A stretch of 16,148 nt of DNA, from the NCBI GenBank assembly GCA_026390285.1, contig JAPLGH010000048.1, positions 1 to 16,148 on the forward strand. The letters are read 5' to 3'. Origin of the DNA: Caldisericota bacterium. Lineage in GTDB: Bacteria; Caldisericota; Caldisericia; Cryosericales; Cryosericaceae. The position numbers and the translations under genes are program-made. The notes under the pieces were generated by a model. That model was not told where the DNA came from. It made no database searches and saw only the letters and a program-made list of their open reading frames with translations. The first letter of the stretch is position 1, and every line of letters begins with the position of its first letter. Below, piece after piece: positions 1 to 6,959 of the stretch.

Positions 1-967
1 CCAGTTCCTGGGATTCCTGCTCAAGTTCCTGCCAGTCCTTGTCGGACAGCAGGTCGAGTGCCACGTTGTACAGGATCTCCTGCTCCTTCTTTGCGTGCTG
101 GACAAAGGTCTCCAGCCAGTGCTGAAACGCTCCCGCCAGCACCTGTGCGAACTGCGCGTATGGCATGGCATCGGGTGCTCCCTGGAGAGTTGTGTCGATA
201 ACATCGCGCGTCGCCTTCATTCGGTTGTGCTCAGCCCACATGATCGCGGGAGGTTCTTCGACGCCATACCGTTCCAGCAGGGGGAACAGCGTGTTCTCCT
301 GACGGGCGTCGTGGCTCTGGGCCTCATGCAGATGCTGCATCAGGGTGCGCAGCCCGGCGAGTGCCCTCTCCGCTGGTACGTAGCCGTCCAGCGCACTGAG
401 CGTCCTGGCCAGGACAAGCCCTTGCTCGAGCCAGGCGATGATGGCATCCTGTTCGCGGATGAACCGCTTCAATGGATGGCCGTCCGGAACGACAGTGCGC
501 GAGCTTGCCAGTTGGTCGCGGAAAACATCCATGTGGACGTCGCACGCTTCCATGAGCTGATCGGTGGAAAACCCTTCACGTGCCAGCTCCGCCTCGGCTG
601 TTGCGATGAGAAGAGGGTCCGCCCTGGCGATCAGTCCCTTGAACTCTGCCTTGCACGTGGCGGGGTCCTCGCCCGCGTACAGTTTACGGAGGACGGCCTT
701 CAGGTCTTCCTTGAGCTTGGCTGGAGCCTCTCCCGATGCGGCTGGCGCAGTCCCATCGGTGTCACTGCGAACCACGGCTGTTTCCAACTCCTTGAGGGTC
801 CAGCCGGCACGTTCTGCGATTTTCCGAAGGTCGGTACGAGGGGCCATGAGGCCAATGACGACTGGGTTTCCCAGAAGCCTCAGGAGTGGATTGATCGATG
901 CGAGATAGGCCGCCGCCCGTGGATGTTCAGTCAGGACAACTGAGAGTTTCGTCGTCGATTTGTACAT
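1..967 (-). CDS. DUF1858-DUF438-hemerythrin-like protein, C-terminus off the window
   Basis: The reading frame is open from an ATG at 967 to the left edge, giving 322 residues with the C-terminus missing. GGGAGG lies 7 bases upstream of the ATG (975-980) and fixes the start. Residues 1-67 look like DUF1858, with the NPVV segment and a helical KIAERAGWTLKEL stretch. Residues 84-155 match DUF438: LRKLYAGEDP at 93-102, and CDVHMDVF at 142-149. From about 160 a hemerythrin-like four-helix region begins with GHPLKRF and carries candidate metal ligands H164, H219/E224, H247 and H291/E295. Known DUF438 proteins often end with a PAS domain, which would lie outside the window. Family knowledge suggests a cytoplasmic sensor of oxygen, NO or redox state, but the ligand is inferred. 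The gene is divergent from the SF1 helicase, with overlapping promoters. Confidence 0.85.
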   Translation of the reverse strand, partial: MYKSTTKLSVVLTEHPRAAAYLASINPLLRLLGNPVVIGLMAPRTDLRKIAERAGWTLKELETAVVRSDTDGTAPAASGEAPAKLKEDLKAVLRKLYAGEDPATCKAEFKGLIARADPLLIATAEAELAREGFSTDQLMEACDVHMDVFRDQLASSRTVVPDGHPLKRFIREQDAIIAWLEQGLVLARTLSALDGYVPAERALAGLRTLMQHLHEAQSHDARQENTLFPLLERYGVEEPPAIMWAEHNRMKATRDVIDTTLQGAPDAMPYAQFAQVLAGAFQHWLETFVQHAKKEQEILYNVALDLLSDKDWQELEQESQEL

Positions 968-1025
968 CAGGCTACCTCCCGTAAGGAACGTTACAGGCCA
1001 GGGAACTCCTGTGTGTCATGCGTTC

Positions 1026-1055
1026 AGTATACAGGAAACCCCGTGGCGGTATAAT
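1026..1055 (-). promoter_or_regulatory. Candidate promoter of the DUF438 gene
   Basis: On the minus strand a TATACT -10 box (1026-1031 on the plus strand) lies about 59 bases before the start codon. The -35 region, about 17 bases further up, is a poor match (TTATAC). It overlaps the -10 box of the divergent helicase promoter. Confidence 0.4.
1028..1055 (+). promoter_or_regulatory. Candidate promoter of the SF1 helicase gene
   Basis: A perfect TATAAT at 1050-1055 lies 16 bases after TATACA (1028-1033, 4 of 6 -35 bases). Transcription would begin near 1062, about 35 bases before the ATG at 1097. Confidence 0.55.
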
Positions 1056-1096
1056 GAATGCTCGCGTAGCACAAGGCCGCGATGACGGGAGCCCGC

Positions 1097-3613
1097 ATGA
1101 ACGAAGAACTGGCAGTCCATATCGCGGCGTTCGCCGCTGCAATCGAAGACGAAGTCACCGCCGAGAAGGTCTCCGAGCGGACACATCGTCATGCTCTCGT
1201 CGAGGGCACTCTGGTGTCGGACACCGGCGACGAGAACTTCCTCTATTTCTTCAGCACGCCCTACGAGGTCAACCTGCCCGAGGAAGCCATGATACAGCTC
1301 GAGGTGGACGGTCGCGTCGTGCAGGGAACGTACGTGGGCGGAGATCGGGATCTGGTGTCGATTGCCTCCAGCGAGTTTCTGGGGGCCCGGGTGCGCGCGG
1401 CCACCATGATTGCCACACCCTGGGACCTTCTGCTGAAGCTGGAAGACAGGCTGAATGCGCTGGTGGATGATGACGATTGCGGCCGGGCTCTTGCGCTGTT
1501 GGGTCCTCCAGCCCCTGGGGACAGCCTGCCCGAGCTGAATGGCGTCTTTGCGGACAACCGGTGGCTGGACCCATCGCAGCGGGACGCACTGCAGAAGGTC
1601 GCAGAGCGCGACGTCAGCTTCATCTGGGGTCCACCGGGAACGGGCAAGACGCGGACCGTCGCCTACCTCGTGCGTGAACTCATCGAGCGGCACAAGAGTG
1701 TCCTGCTGCTGGCGCACAGCAACGCGGCAGTCGACGTCGCGACGCTTGCCGTGGTGAACGCCTGCCGGGGGACACCGTATCTTTCCTGTGGCGCCATGAT
1801 CCGGTACGGCATCATCACGAAGCGTGATTTGCTCGTCGAGTCCGACATCAACCCGCTCAACATCCTTGCCAGGCGCAACGTCGACGCTGAGCGCTTTGTG
1901 GGTCTTCAGTCCAGGCGACGTGACCTGCTGGAACACGCGAAGCGGGAGGAGCTGTTTGACACCGCCGAGTTCGAGACGGTTAGGAGCGACATGGGCAAAC
2001 TGCGCCACCGTGTCGACAAGGAACTCAAGAAACTAGTTGCGGAGATGCAGGTCGTGGCGACGACGCTGACGAAGCTGGCCTTGTCGGACGAACTCATGGA
2101 ACGCTTGTTCGACGTGGTTATCATCGACGAGGCGAGCATGTCGCTGGTGCCGTACGACGTGCTGGCCGCCTCGAGAGCGCAGGGCAAGATCGTGTTCGCA
2201 GGAGACTTCATGCAGCTGCCTCCGATTGCCTCGGGCACGACACCTGCCGTCCGCGAATGGCTCCAGCGGGATATCTACCAGGTACGGGGCATCACGAAGG
2301 CCGTGCGCGCCGGTCAGGATGTGCCTGACATGGCCATGCTGCGCACACAATATCGCATGCACCCATCCATCCGTTCGGCCGTGAGCAGGCTGTTCTACCA
2401 GGACCGGCTGGACGATGGCGAGCGCATCATCGTCCGCACCAGTTCGACTGCACGGCTGGCTCCGTTCGAGGGACAGGCCATGGCGGCGGTGGATACCTCG
2501 CTCCTGCAGGCACGGTGCTACCGGGAGGTCAAAGGGTACTCCCGCCTCAACCTGGTGGAGGCGGTCACGGTGATGACCATCGCCGCCGGCATGCTCTCCC
2601 GCTACCCTGACATCAGCATCGGGGTGGTGACACCCTATGCCGTCCAGGCACGTCTCCTGGGGACCATGGCACGCGAACTGGTCTTGGACCGGGAACGGTT
2701 GACGATCTCGACCGTCCACCGCTACCAGGGGTCCGAGGTGGACGTCGTCATCTTCTCGCTGACCGACGGAGAGCCACAGTGGTCCATGTCGACACTAACA
2801 CGGGGCAATCTCGAGGACTGGGACGTCGACCCGGCGCCTCGCCTGCTGAACGTCGCGCTCAGCCGTGCGCGCGGCAAGTTCATCCTGGTTGGCGACCTCG
2901 ATTTTGTGCATGACCGTGGGACACAGGATTCGGTCCTGAGGCATATTGTCGGCATCATCGAGCAGGAGGGGGCCGTGTGCCGCATCGACCCGAGGTCTCT
3001 CAGCGACGTCCGGGAGTGGTTGCCCAATCATGTCGTGGACGGTTACCGTATCGTTGTGGGGGAACGAGCCCGTCATCAGGGCTGGCTGCTCGAACAGGCG
3101 CGTGCCGCGCGCCACGCGGTGACAGCCGGTGTGCCCCAGGGCGCCCACGTCTCGCCGCTCATGGCACGGCTGCTGGCGTCGGTTTCACCAGACTGCCGTC
3201 TGCACTACGCCGACCATGACAGCCTGCGCGTGGCCGCGGGGCGCTTCGGTGCGTCTGAATCATATCCCGGTGAGGGCGTCCTCGAAAGCTTCATTCAGAT
3301 CGGTTCCCATCCGCTGGTGCTGGAGGGTACGCTGGAACGTGGCGCTCGCTCCGCATACCTGGCGCTCGACCTGCCCGCGACCAACTGGTTCTTCCTCAAG
3401 AACGCTGGGTTCGTCCCCGAATCCCTGCTTGGGCGCAACCCCGAGGCTGCGAAGAACAAGGGGCGCAGACGCCACGGCCTCGGGGATGATGTGACGGCGC
3501 AAGACACTGCATCTGCATCCGCGTGCGCACCTCATCGCAGTGTAGCGCCCGTTCAGCCCGAAGAGACGCTTCTGCCACTCGCTGATGGGGAACTCCTGGA
3601 CCCCCATCCATAG
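1097..3613 (+). CDS. Superfamily 1 (UPF1/DNA2-like) helicase with long C-terminal extension
   Basis: An 838-residue ATP-dependent nucleic acid helicase. I prefer the ATG at 1097, preceded by GGGAG at 1087-1091 with 5-base spacing, over the ATG at 1082. All core motifs are visible: Walker A GPPGTGKT (178-185), Walker B VVIIDEAS (D344, E345), motif III GDFMQLPP (near 369-376), QYRMHPSI (418-425), TVHRYQGSE (near 539-547) and NVALSRAR (585-592). QYRMHP and the ALSRAR form are typical of UPF1/IGHMBP2/DNA2-like SF1B enzymes. The first 155 residues form an N-terminal domain, possibly the beta-barrel/stalk of this group. About 210 residues after the last helicase motif are unassigned; a degenerate PLD-like fold is conceivable but not shown. 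Substrate (RNA or DNA) and role are unknown. No nuclease or restriction partner lies next to it, so there is no evidence for a defence role. Confidence 0.9.
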   Translation: MNEELAVHIAAFAAAIEDEVTAEKVSERTHRHALVEGTLVSDTGDENFLYFFSTPYEVNLPEEAMIQLEVDGRVVQGTYVGGDRDLVSIASSEFLGARVRAATMIATPWDLLLKLEDRLNALVDDDDCGRALALLGPPAPGDSLPELNGVFADNRWLDPSQRDALQKVAERDVSFIWGPPGTGKTRTVAYLVRELIERHKSVLLLAHSNAAVDVATLAVVNACRGTPYLSCGAMIRYGIITKRDLLVESDINPLNILARRNVDAERFVGLQSRRRDLLEHAKREELFDTAEFETVRSDMGKLRHRVDKELKKLVAEMQVVATTLTKLALSDELMERLFDVVIIDEASMSLVPYDVLAASRAQGKIVFAGDFMQLPPIASGTTPAVREWLQRDIYQVRGITKAVRAGQDVPDMAMLRTQYRMHPSIRSAVSRLFYQDRLDDGERIIVRTSSTARLAPFEGQAMAAVDTSLLQARCYREVKGYSRLNLVEAVTVMTIAAGMLSRYPDISIGVVTPYAVQARLLGTMARELVLDRERLTISTVHRYQGSEVDVVIFSLTDGEPQWSMSTLTRGNLEDWDVDPAPRLLNVALSRARGKFILVGDLDFVHDRGTQDSVLRHIVGIIEQEGAVCRIDPRSLSDVREWLPNHVVDGYRIVVGERARHQGWLLEQARAARHAVTAGVPQGAHVSPLMARLLASVSPDCRLHYADHDSLRVAAGRFGASESYPGEGVLESFIQIGSHPLVLEGTLERGARSAYLALDLPATNWFFLKNAGFVPESLLGRNPEAAKNKGRRRHGLGDDVTAQDTASASACAPHRSVAPVQPEETLLPLADGELLDPHP

Positions 3614-3621
3614 TCCGGCAG

Positions 3622-3649
3622 TTGACAGGGAACCGTCCTCCGCCACACT
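3622..3649 (+). promoter_or_regulatory. Weak candidate promoter of the PII-like gene
   Basis: A perfect TTGACA lies at 3622-3627, just after the helicase stop codon. The best-spaced -10 is a poor CACACT (3644-3649, 16-base spacer). Transcription of the PII-like gene may instead continue from the helicase. Confidence 0.25.
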
Positions 3650-3682
3650 GATACGAAAGATGCATATTTTCAGGAGGTGCCG

Positions 3683-4048
3683 ATGTTCCTGCTGGTTGCT
3701 GTGCTGAACAGAGATGCACATGTGCGCAAGGTACTGGAGGGCTTTACTGCCATTGATGTCGGTGGTGCAACTGTCATCGACAGCAGAGGCATGGGTCAGA
3801 TGCTTGCGGCCGACATTCCGATCGTAGCCGGTATTGCTCGCCTGCTTGGTGGTTCGCCGGTGCAGGAGAGTAGCAGAACGATCTTCTCGGTCATCAATAA
3901 CTCGGAAACGTTGGAGCGCGCCAAGAAGATCGTACTGGACGCAGTCGGGGACATGACCCAGAAGGGTGTCGGCATCATGTTCGTGGTCCCCGTCGCTGAG
4001 GCATACGGACTGATCGAGCCGGAACCGTTGCCCTCGAACATCCCCTAG
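3683..4048 (+). CDS. PII-like nitrogen regulatory family protein
   Basis: A 121-residue cytoplasmic protein. The start is the ATG at 3683, because AGGAGG at 3672-3677 lies 5 bases before it. An upstream GTG at 3677 overlaps this Shine-Dalgarno and is unlikely. The beta-alpha-beta layout and the segments GATVIDSRGMGQML, IFSVINN and GVGIMFVVPVAEAYGL match the small PII-like group that many Firmicutes genomes label P-II family regulator. PII superfamily trimers bind small ligands such as nucleotides and modulate partner proteins. The classic GlnB/GlnK T-loop with its uridylylated Tyr is not evident, so the ligand and target are unknown. No amtB, glnA or transporter gene is adjacent. The gene is separated from the helicase by 69 bases and converges with the next gene across only 30 bases. 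Confidence 0.75.
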   Translation: MFLLVAVLNRDAHVRKVLEGFTAIDVGGATVIDSRGMGQMLAADIPIVAGIARLLGGSPVQESSRTIFSVINNSETLERAKKIVLDAVGDMTQKGVGIMFVVPVAEAYGLIEPEPLPSNIP

Positions 4049-4078
4049 CCGGACTTCGCTTCCGACCAGAATCGCCTG

Positions 4079-5050
4079 CTAGCCGGCCGGACGGATGCCG
4101 ATGTGCTGTCGCAGGGGCTCGAACTGAGGCATCTCCATGAAGTTGCGGGGGGCCTGAGTAAGCGAGGGCGTTTCGTTGAAGTCGGCGCGGGTTTGCAGCA
4201 CGACGTCCAGGATGCGCGAACGCAGGAGGTGACACGCCTCTTCAATGCGCTTCCGTTCGACTTCCTCGCCCTCGGCGCAGAACACTTCTATCTCGAGCCG
4301 TTCCACGAATTCGACGACCGGATCGTCCGCAGACGCCGATTCGTCGGCAGCCTGGACAAGTGTCGCCAGCGGGATCACGTGGTCCACGAGGACGTAGTAG
4401 CCAAGCTGGAGAAGCCCTGCCACCGTCAGCCGCGGCTGCACCCCCTCAAACCTGTCACCGTAGCTGGTCGCCAGTTCTCGCTCATAACGAGTGATGTTGG
4501 CGGCCATCAGGTCGACCGCCTGCTGAGCTGTCAGGGCCTGCTCGTCGGTCGAACCGGCTGTATCCTCTTCTTGAAGGTCAGCGTCGGGCGCGGTGCATTC
4601 CAGGGGGAAGCCTGTGCGTTCGCGGTACAGGTCGATGAGTGTCCGCAGGACGGCGTGCGCAAGGAACCCGTTCTCGTCGACAAGATAACTGGCTGCAGTT
4701 CCGGATGCAGCAGATCTTCTGGTCACATCGGCGTCGACGGCCTTGCGGTCCTGACTACGCTGTGAGGAGAACCAGAGGGCCACATCAGGATAGGCTGCGA
4801 GAAACCATGTGGGGAAGCCGGTCGGATGCTCCATCGACATGGCCATGCGGGCTGCAGATGGGGTCGGCTGGACGCCGCTCTCTTCGGCCGACTGTTCCAT
4901 CAGCGCGGCTACGTTGGCCAGATAGACGGACGGAGCTATGCTGTCGGGCATAAAGAATTCGCGGGCGTAATGCTCGAACTGCTCAGCCTGCTGGTCCCCC
5001 TTCGGCAGATCAGCGATGCTGTTTTCCCAGATGTGTGTGTTGATGTTCAT
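4079..5050 (-). CDS. Hypothetical protein, not recognised
   Basis: A 323-residue protein that I do not recognise. The start ATG at 5050 is supported by GGGAGG at 5057-5062 with 6-base spacing, and by a near-consensus promoter upstream. The protein is acidic and appears mostly helical, with no signal peptide and no membrane segment. Cys and Trp are sparse. Residues 1-95 contain FEHYAREFFMPDSIAPSVYLANVAALME. The middle (about 145-175) is Asp/Glu/Thr-rich and probably a linker. The second half includes LTVAGLLQLGYYVLVDHVIPLATLV and an acidic helix rich in Glu. No catalytic motif stands out. It is divergent from pilT and convergent with the PII-like gene. It is probably a cytoplasmic protein of unknown function, and real on the strength of its promoter, Shine-Dalgarno and length. 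Confidence 0.75.
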   Translation of the reverse strand: MNINTHIWENSIADLPKGDQQAEQFEHYAREFFMPDSIAPSVYLANVAALMEQSAEESGVQPTPSAARMAMSMEHPTGFPTWFLAAYPDVALWFSSQRSQDRKAVDADVTRRSAASGTAASYLVDENGFLAHAVLRTLIDLYRERTGFPLECTAPDADLQEEDTAGSTDEQALTAQQAVDLMAANITRYERELATSYGDRFEGVQPRLTVAGLLQLGYYVLVDHVIPLATLVQAADESASADDPVVEFVERLEIEVFCAEGEEVERKRIEEACHLLRSRILDVVLQTRADFNETPSLTQAPRNFMEMPQFEPLRQHIGIRPAG

Positions 5051-5079
5051 GACAGGCCTCCCAGCGGATGAGCGCGGTG

Positions 5080-5096
5080 GTCATGCGCTCCATGAC
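5080..5096. promoter_or_regulatory. Inverted repeat at the transcript start of the hypothetical gene
   Basis: GTCATG and CATGAC form a perfect 6-base inverted repeat around 5 bases. It sits just downstream of the predicted start of transcription (near 5099) of the minus-strand gene. It could be an operator or a 5' stem-loop in the leader. Confidence 0.3.
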
Positions 5097-5105
5097 TGTG
5101 AATTC

Positions 5106-5134
5106 ATGCTACCGCCTCTGTGCCGGTTTGTCAA
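5106..5134 (-). promoter_or_regulatory. Strong sigma70-type promoter for the hypothetical gene
   Basis: On the minus strand a perfect TTGACA (5129-5134) is followed after exactly 17 bases by TAGCAT (5106-5111). The start of transcription would be near 5099, giving a leader of about 48 bases. Confidence 0.7.
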
Positions 5135-5200
5135 TTGCTTCAGGCACGCAGCGCCGGAATGCCACACTCGACCTTGCGATGACGTTTCATTGCAGTGTGT

Positions 5201-5209
5201 TGCTATACT
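5201..5209 (+). promoter_or_regulatory. Extended -10 promoter of pilT
   Basis: TGCTATACT fits an extended -10 element (TG, one base, then TATACT at 5204-5209). No good -35 is seen. Transcription would begin near 5216, about 45 bases before the pilT start. Confidence 0.5.
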
Positions 5210-5260
5210 ACATATGAGTATGATACGAGTGGTGACTGTCCGGCCGATCTGGAGGTACTG

Positions 5261-6328
5261 ATGGAAGAACTCAACAGGGCTCCCGCAGAAATCAGGGGCC
5301 TGGATGATATCCTGAAGATTGTTGTGGACCGCGGGGCTTCGGACCTGCATCTACAGGCAGGAACGCCGCCGATGCTGCGTCTCCACAAGCACCTGTTGCC
5401 GATTGGGACCGGGATGATGTCGGGAAGTGGCATCGAAGCGCTCGTATATCCCATTATGAACGACGACCAGAAGGCGGTGTTCAAGCAGCATCTCGATTTC
5501 GACTTCTCCTATTCCATTAAGGGGCTGGCGCGGTTTCGTGTGAACGTGTTCCGGCAGAGGGGCACGATGGCTGTAACAATGCGGCGCATCCCATTCATCA
5601 TCCCCGACCTCGATTCTCTCGGGCTGCCGGATGCCGTGAAGGGCCTCATCAAGCTGGAGAAGGGATTTGTGCTGGTGACGGGGCCGACCGGCCATGGCAA
5701 ATCGACGACGCTGGCGGCAATGATCGACAAGATCAACCAGGAACGTGACGTGCATACGGTCACCGTCGAGGATCCGGTTGAGTTCCTGTTCCAGCACCGC
5801 AAGGGCATCGTGGTCCAGCGTGAGCTGGGTGAGGACACGGAATCGTTCGCGCATGCTCTGCGTGCCGTGTTGCGGGAGGACCCGGACATCATCCTTGTGG
5901 GCGAACTGCGAGACCTGGAAACGATCGCAGCAGCACTGACGGCAGCCGAGACTGGGCACCTGGTGTTCGGGACCCTGCACACGAATTCAGCTCCGCAGTC
6001 CATCGACCGTATCATCGACGTCTTTCCCGCCGGTCAGCAGGGGCAGATCCGGGTCCAGCTGGCGAATGTCCTGTCGGCCATCGTGACGCAGCAGCTTCTG
6101 AGGCGTAAAGATGGCAATGGGCTGGTTGTGGCCACTGAAGTGTTGATCGCGACACCGGCCGTCCGGAACCTCATCCGCGAGAACAAGTCCTACCAGATCG
6201 TCTCCACGATGCAGACGAGTGGCGCGATGGGGATGATGACGATGGAGAAGTGTGTCAAGGAGCTTGTGGCCAAGGGAGTCGTCGCCGCTGACGTGGCCCT
6301 GAGGGCGGGAGTCAACGTCAAGGATTAG
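5261..6328 (+). CDS. pilT: PilT-type pilus retraction ATPase
   Basis: A 355-residue secretion ATPase that drives type IV pilus depolymerisation at the cytoplasmic base of the machine (twitching motility, DNA uptake). The ATG at 5261 follows GGAGGT at 5251-5256 and gives the usual PilT length; an upstream in-frame start at 5195 would precede the promoter. Visible parts are an N-terminal PAS-like domain with ASDLHLQAG (26-34), Walker A GPTGHGKS (141-148), Asp box VTVEDPVEF (167-175), Walker B DPDIILVGELRD with catalytic E215, His box TGHLVFGTLHT (231-241), and AVRNLIRE (300-307), the PilT signature for retraction. Walker A has His where PilT usually has Ser (GPTGSGKS). No pilB, pilC or pilin gene is nearby, so the gene stands alone and ends at its own terminator. 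Confidence 0.95.
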   Translation: MEELNRAPAEIRGLDDILKIVVDRGASDLHLQAGTPPMLRLHKHLLPIGTGMMSGSGIEALVYPIMNDDQKAVFKQHLDFDFSYSIKGLARFRVNVFRQRGTMAVTMRRIPFIIPDLDSLGLPDAVKGLIKLEKGFVLVTGPTGHGKSTTLAAMIDKINQERDVHTVTVEDPVEFLFQHRKGIVVQRELGEDTESFAHALRAVLREDPDIILVGELRDLETIAAALTAAETGHLVFGTLHTNSAPQSIDRIIDVFPAGQQGQIRVQLANVLSAIVTQQLLRRKDGNGLVVATEVLIATPAVRNLIRENKSYQIVSTMQTSGAMGMMTMEKCVKELVAKGVVAADVALRAGVNVKD

Positions 6329-6346
6329 GTCTGAAGCTGGAAATAC

Positions 6347-6385
6347 AGAAGGGGCGCAGCCATGGCTGCGCCCCTTCTTGTTGTG
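6347..6385 (+). terminator. Rho-independent terminator after pilT
   Basis: A 14-base perfect stem (6347-6360 with 6365-6378) around CATG is followed by a T-rich stretch, TTGTTGTGC. It ends the pilT transcript and lies just before the 3' end of the convergent DUF2922 gene, which it may also serve. Confidence 0.9.
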
Positions 6386-6405
6386 CTTTGGTGGATGTGC
6401 GGCTG

Positions 6406-6636
6406 CTACGAGATGACGTCGGTCACCTGCCGGGTGATGATGCCGGCGCTTTCGATGGTCGTGAGCATACCGTTTATCCCACTGACCAACTGGCCGTCGA
6501 TGAACTGCTGCATCACCGGACGGATCAGAGCGTCCGTGAGGTCGGGCTTGGGGCTGTTGAACTCCATTGCATAGGTCTTGCCGGGCGTGTCGGTGCCGAA
6601 CACGAGGCGAAGGACGGTGGTCTGAGAATCAGCCAT
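6406..6636 (-). CDS. DUF2922 family protein
   Basis: A 76-residue protein. The ATG at 6636 is preceded by GGGAGG (6643-6648) with 6-base spacing. This Shine-Dalgarno touches the stop codon of the upstream DUF1659 gene, so translation is probably coupled. Features matching DUF2922 are an N-terminal beta strand pattern (TTVLRLVFGT), a central segment with PDLTDALIRPVMQQFID, and a C-terminal strand ending in ITRQVTDVIS. In Firmicutes, DUF2922 and DUF1659 genes commonly sit side by side, as here. No biochemical function is established, and there is no signal peptide or membrane segment. Confidence 0.8.
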   Translation of the reverse strand: MADSQTTVLRLVFGTDTPGKTYAMEFNSPKPDLTDALIRPVMQQFIDGQLVSGINGMLTTIESAGIITRQVTDVIS

Positions 6637-6647
6637 GGGTTACCTCC

Positions 6648-6836
6648 CTACTCCACGAATGCGGACCGCCTGTTGCGTACGATGGCGGCCGTCTGCTCAG
6701 TGAGCAGAGTCATAAGCTGTCCGGCGCACGCGTATGCGACGGCGTCTGCGGCAAGCGGGTTGACGTAGGCGATCGTCTCGCCCTTCTTGCTGACGAACGT
6801 GATACGAATCGTTCCTGCCTGTTCCTGGACGGTCAT
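6648..6836 (-). CDS. DUF1659 family protein
   Basis: A 62-residue protein. I chose the ATG at 6836 because AGGAGG (6842-6847) lies 5 bases upstream; a longer frame opening at 6887 lacks such a site. The sequence opens with MTVQEQAGTIRITFVSKKGE and continues with NPLAADAVAYACAGQLMTLL, the arrangement of short beta strands followed by a helix seen in DUF1659. It lies 11 bases upstream of the DUF2922 gene, and the two form a transcription unit. The DUF4388 gene upstream is 123 bases away. A CATAAT box in that gap could be a separate -10, but no -35 is convincing. Function is unknown. Confidence 0.75.
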   Translation of the reverse strand: MTVQEQAGTIRITFVSKKGETIAYVNPLAADAVAYACAGQLMTLLTEQTAAIVRNRRSAFVE

Positions 6837-6959
6837 TTGTGCCTCCTGTGGTGTGGATTTCGGGTACCCGTTGGAATTATGAGGCACCCATCGACAGAAG
6901 AGCCCAGGATGAGCCTGTGGTGCCGTTTACGCCCGACGTCTCCCGTGGGCTGGGTGAGT

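Noticed and set aside
95..943. 282-residue plus-strand open frame
   Set aside because: It is antisense to the DUF1858-DUF438-hemerythrin gene, whose minus-strand frame has clear domain matches and a Shine-Dalgarno.
1082..1096. Upstream ATG of the helicase
   Set aside because: The ATG at 1097 has a well-spaced GGGAG, which overlaps the extra codons of the longer form.
1016..2008. 330-residue minus-strand open frame inside the SF1 helicase
   Set aside because: A GC-rich shadow with no family similarity; the opposite strand has complete helicase motifs.
2033..2719. 228-residue minus-strand open frame, rich in His and Arg
   Set aside because: It overlaps the helicase core on the other strand and has the composition of an antisense frame.
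1097..3613. Helicase as part of a phage defence system
   Set aside because: No nuclease, methyltransferase or other defence gene is adjacent, and the neighbours look like ordinary housekeeping and regulatory genes.
5351..5980. 209-residue minus-strand open frame
   Set aside because: It is antisense to the conserved centre of pilT.
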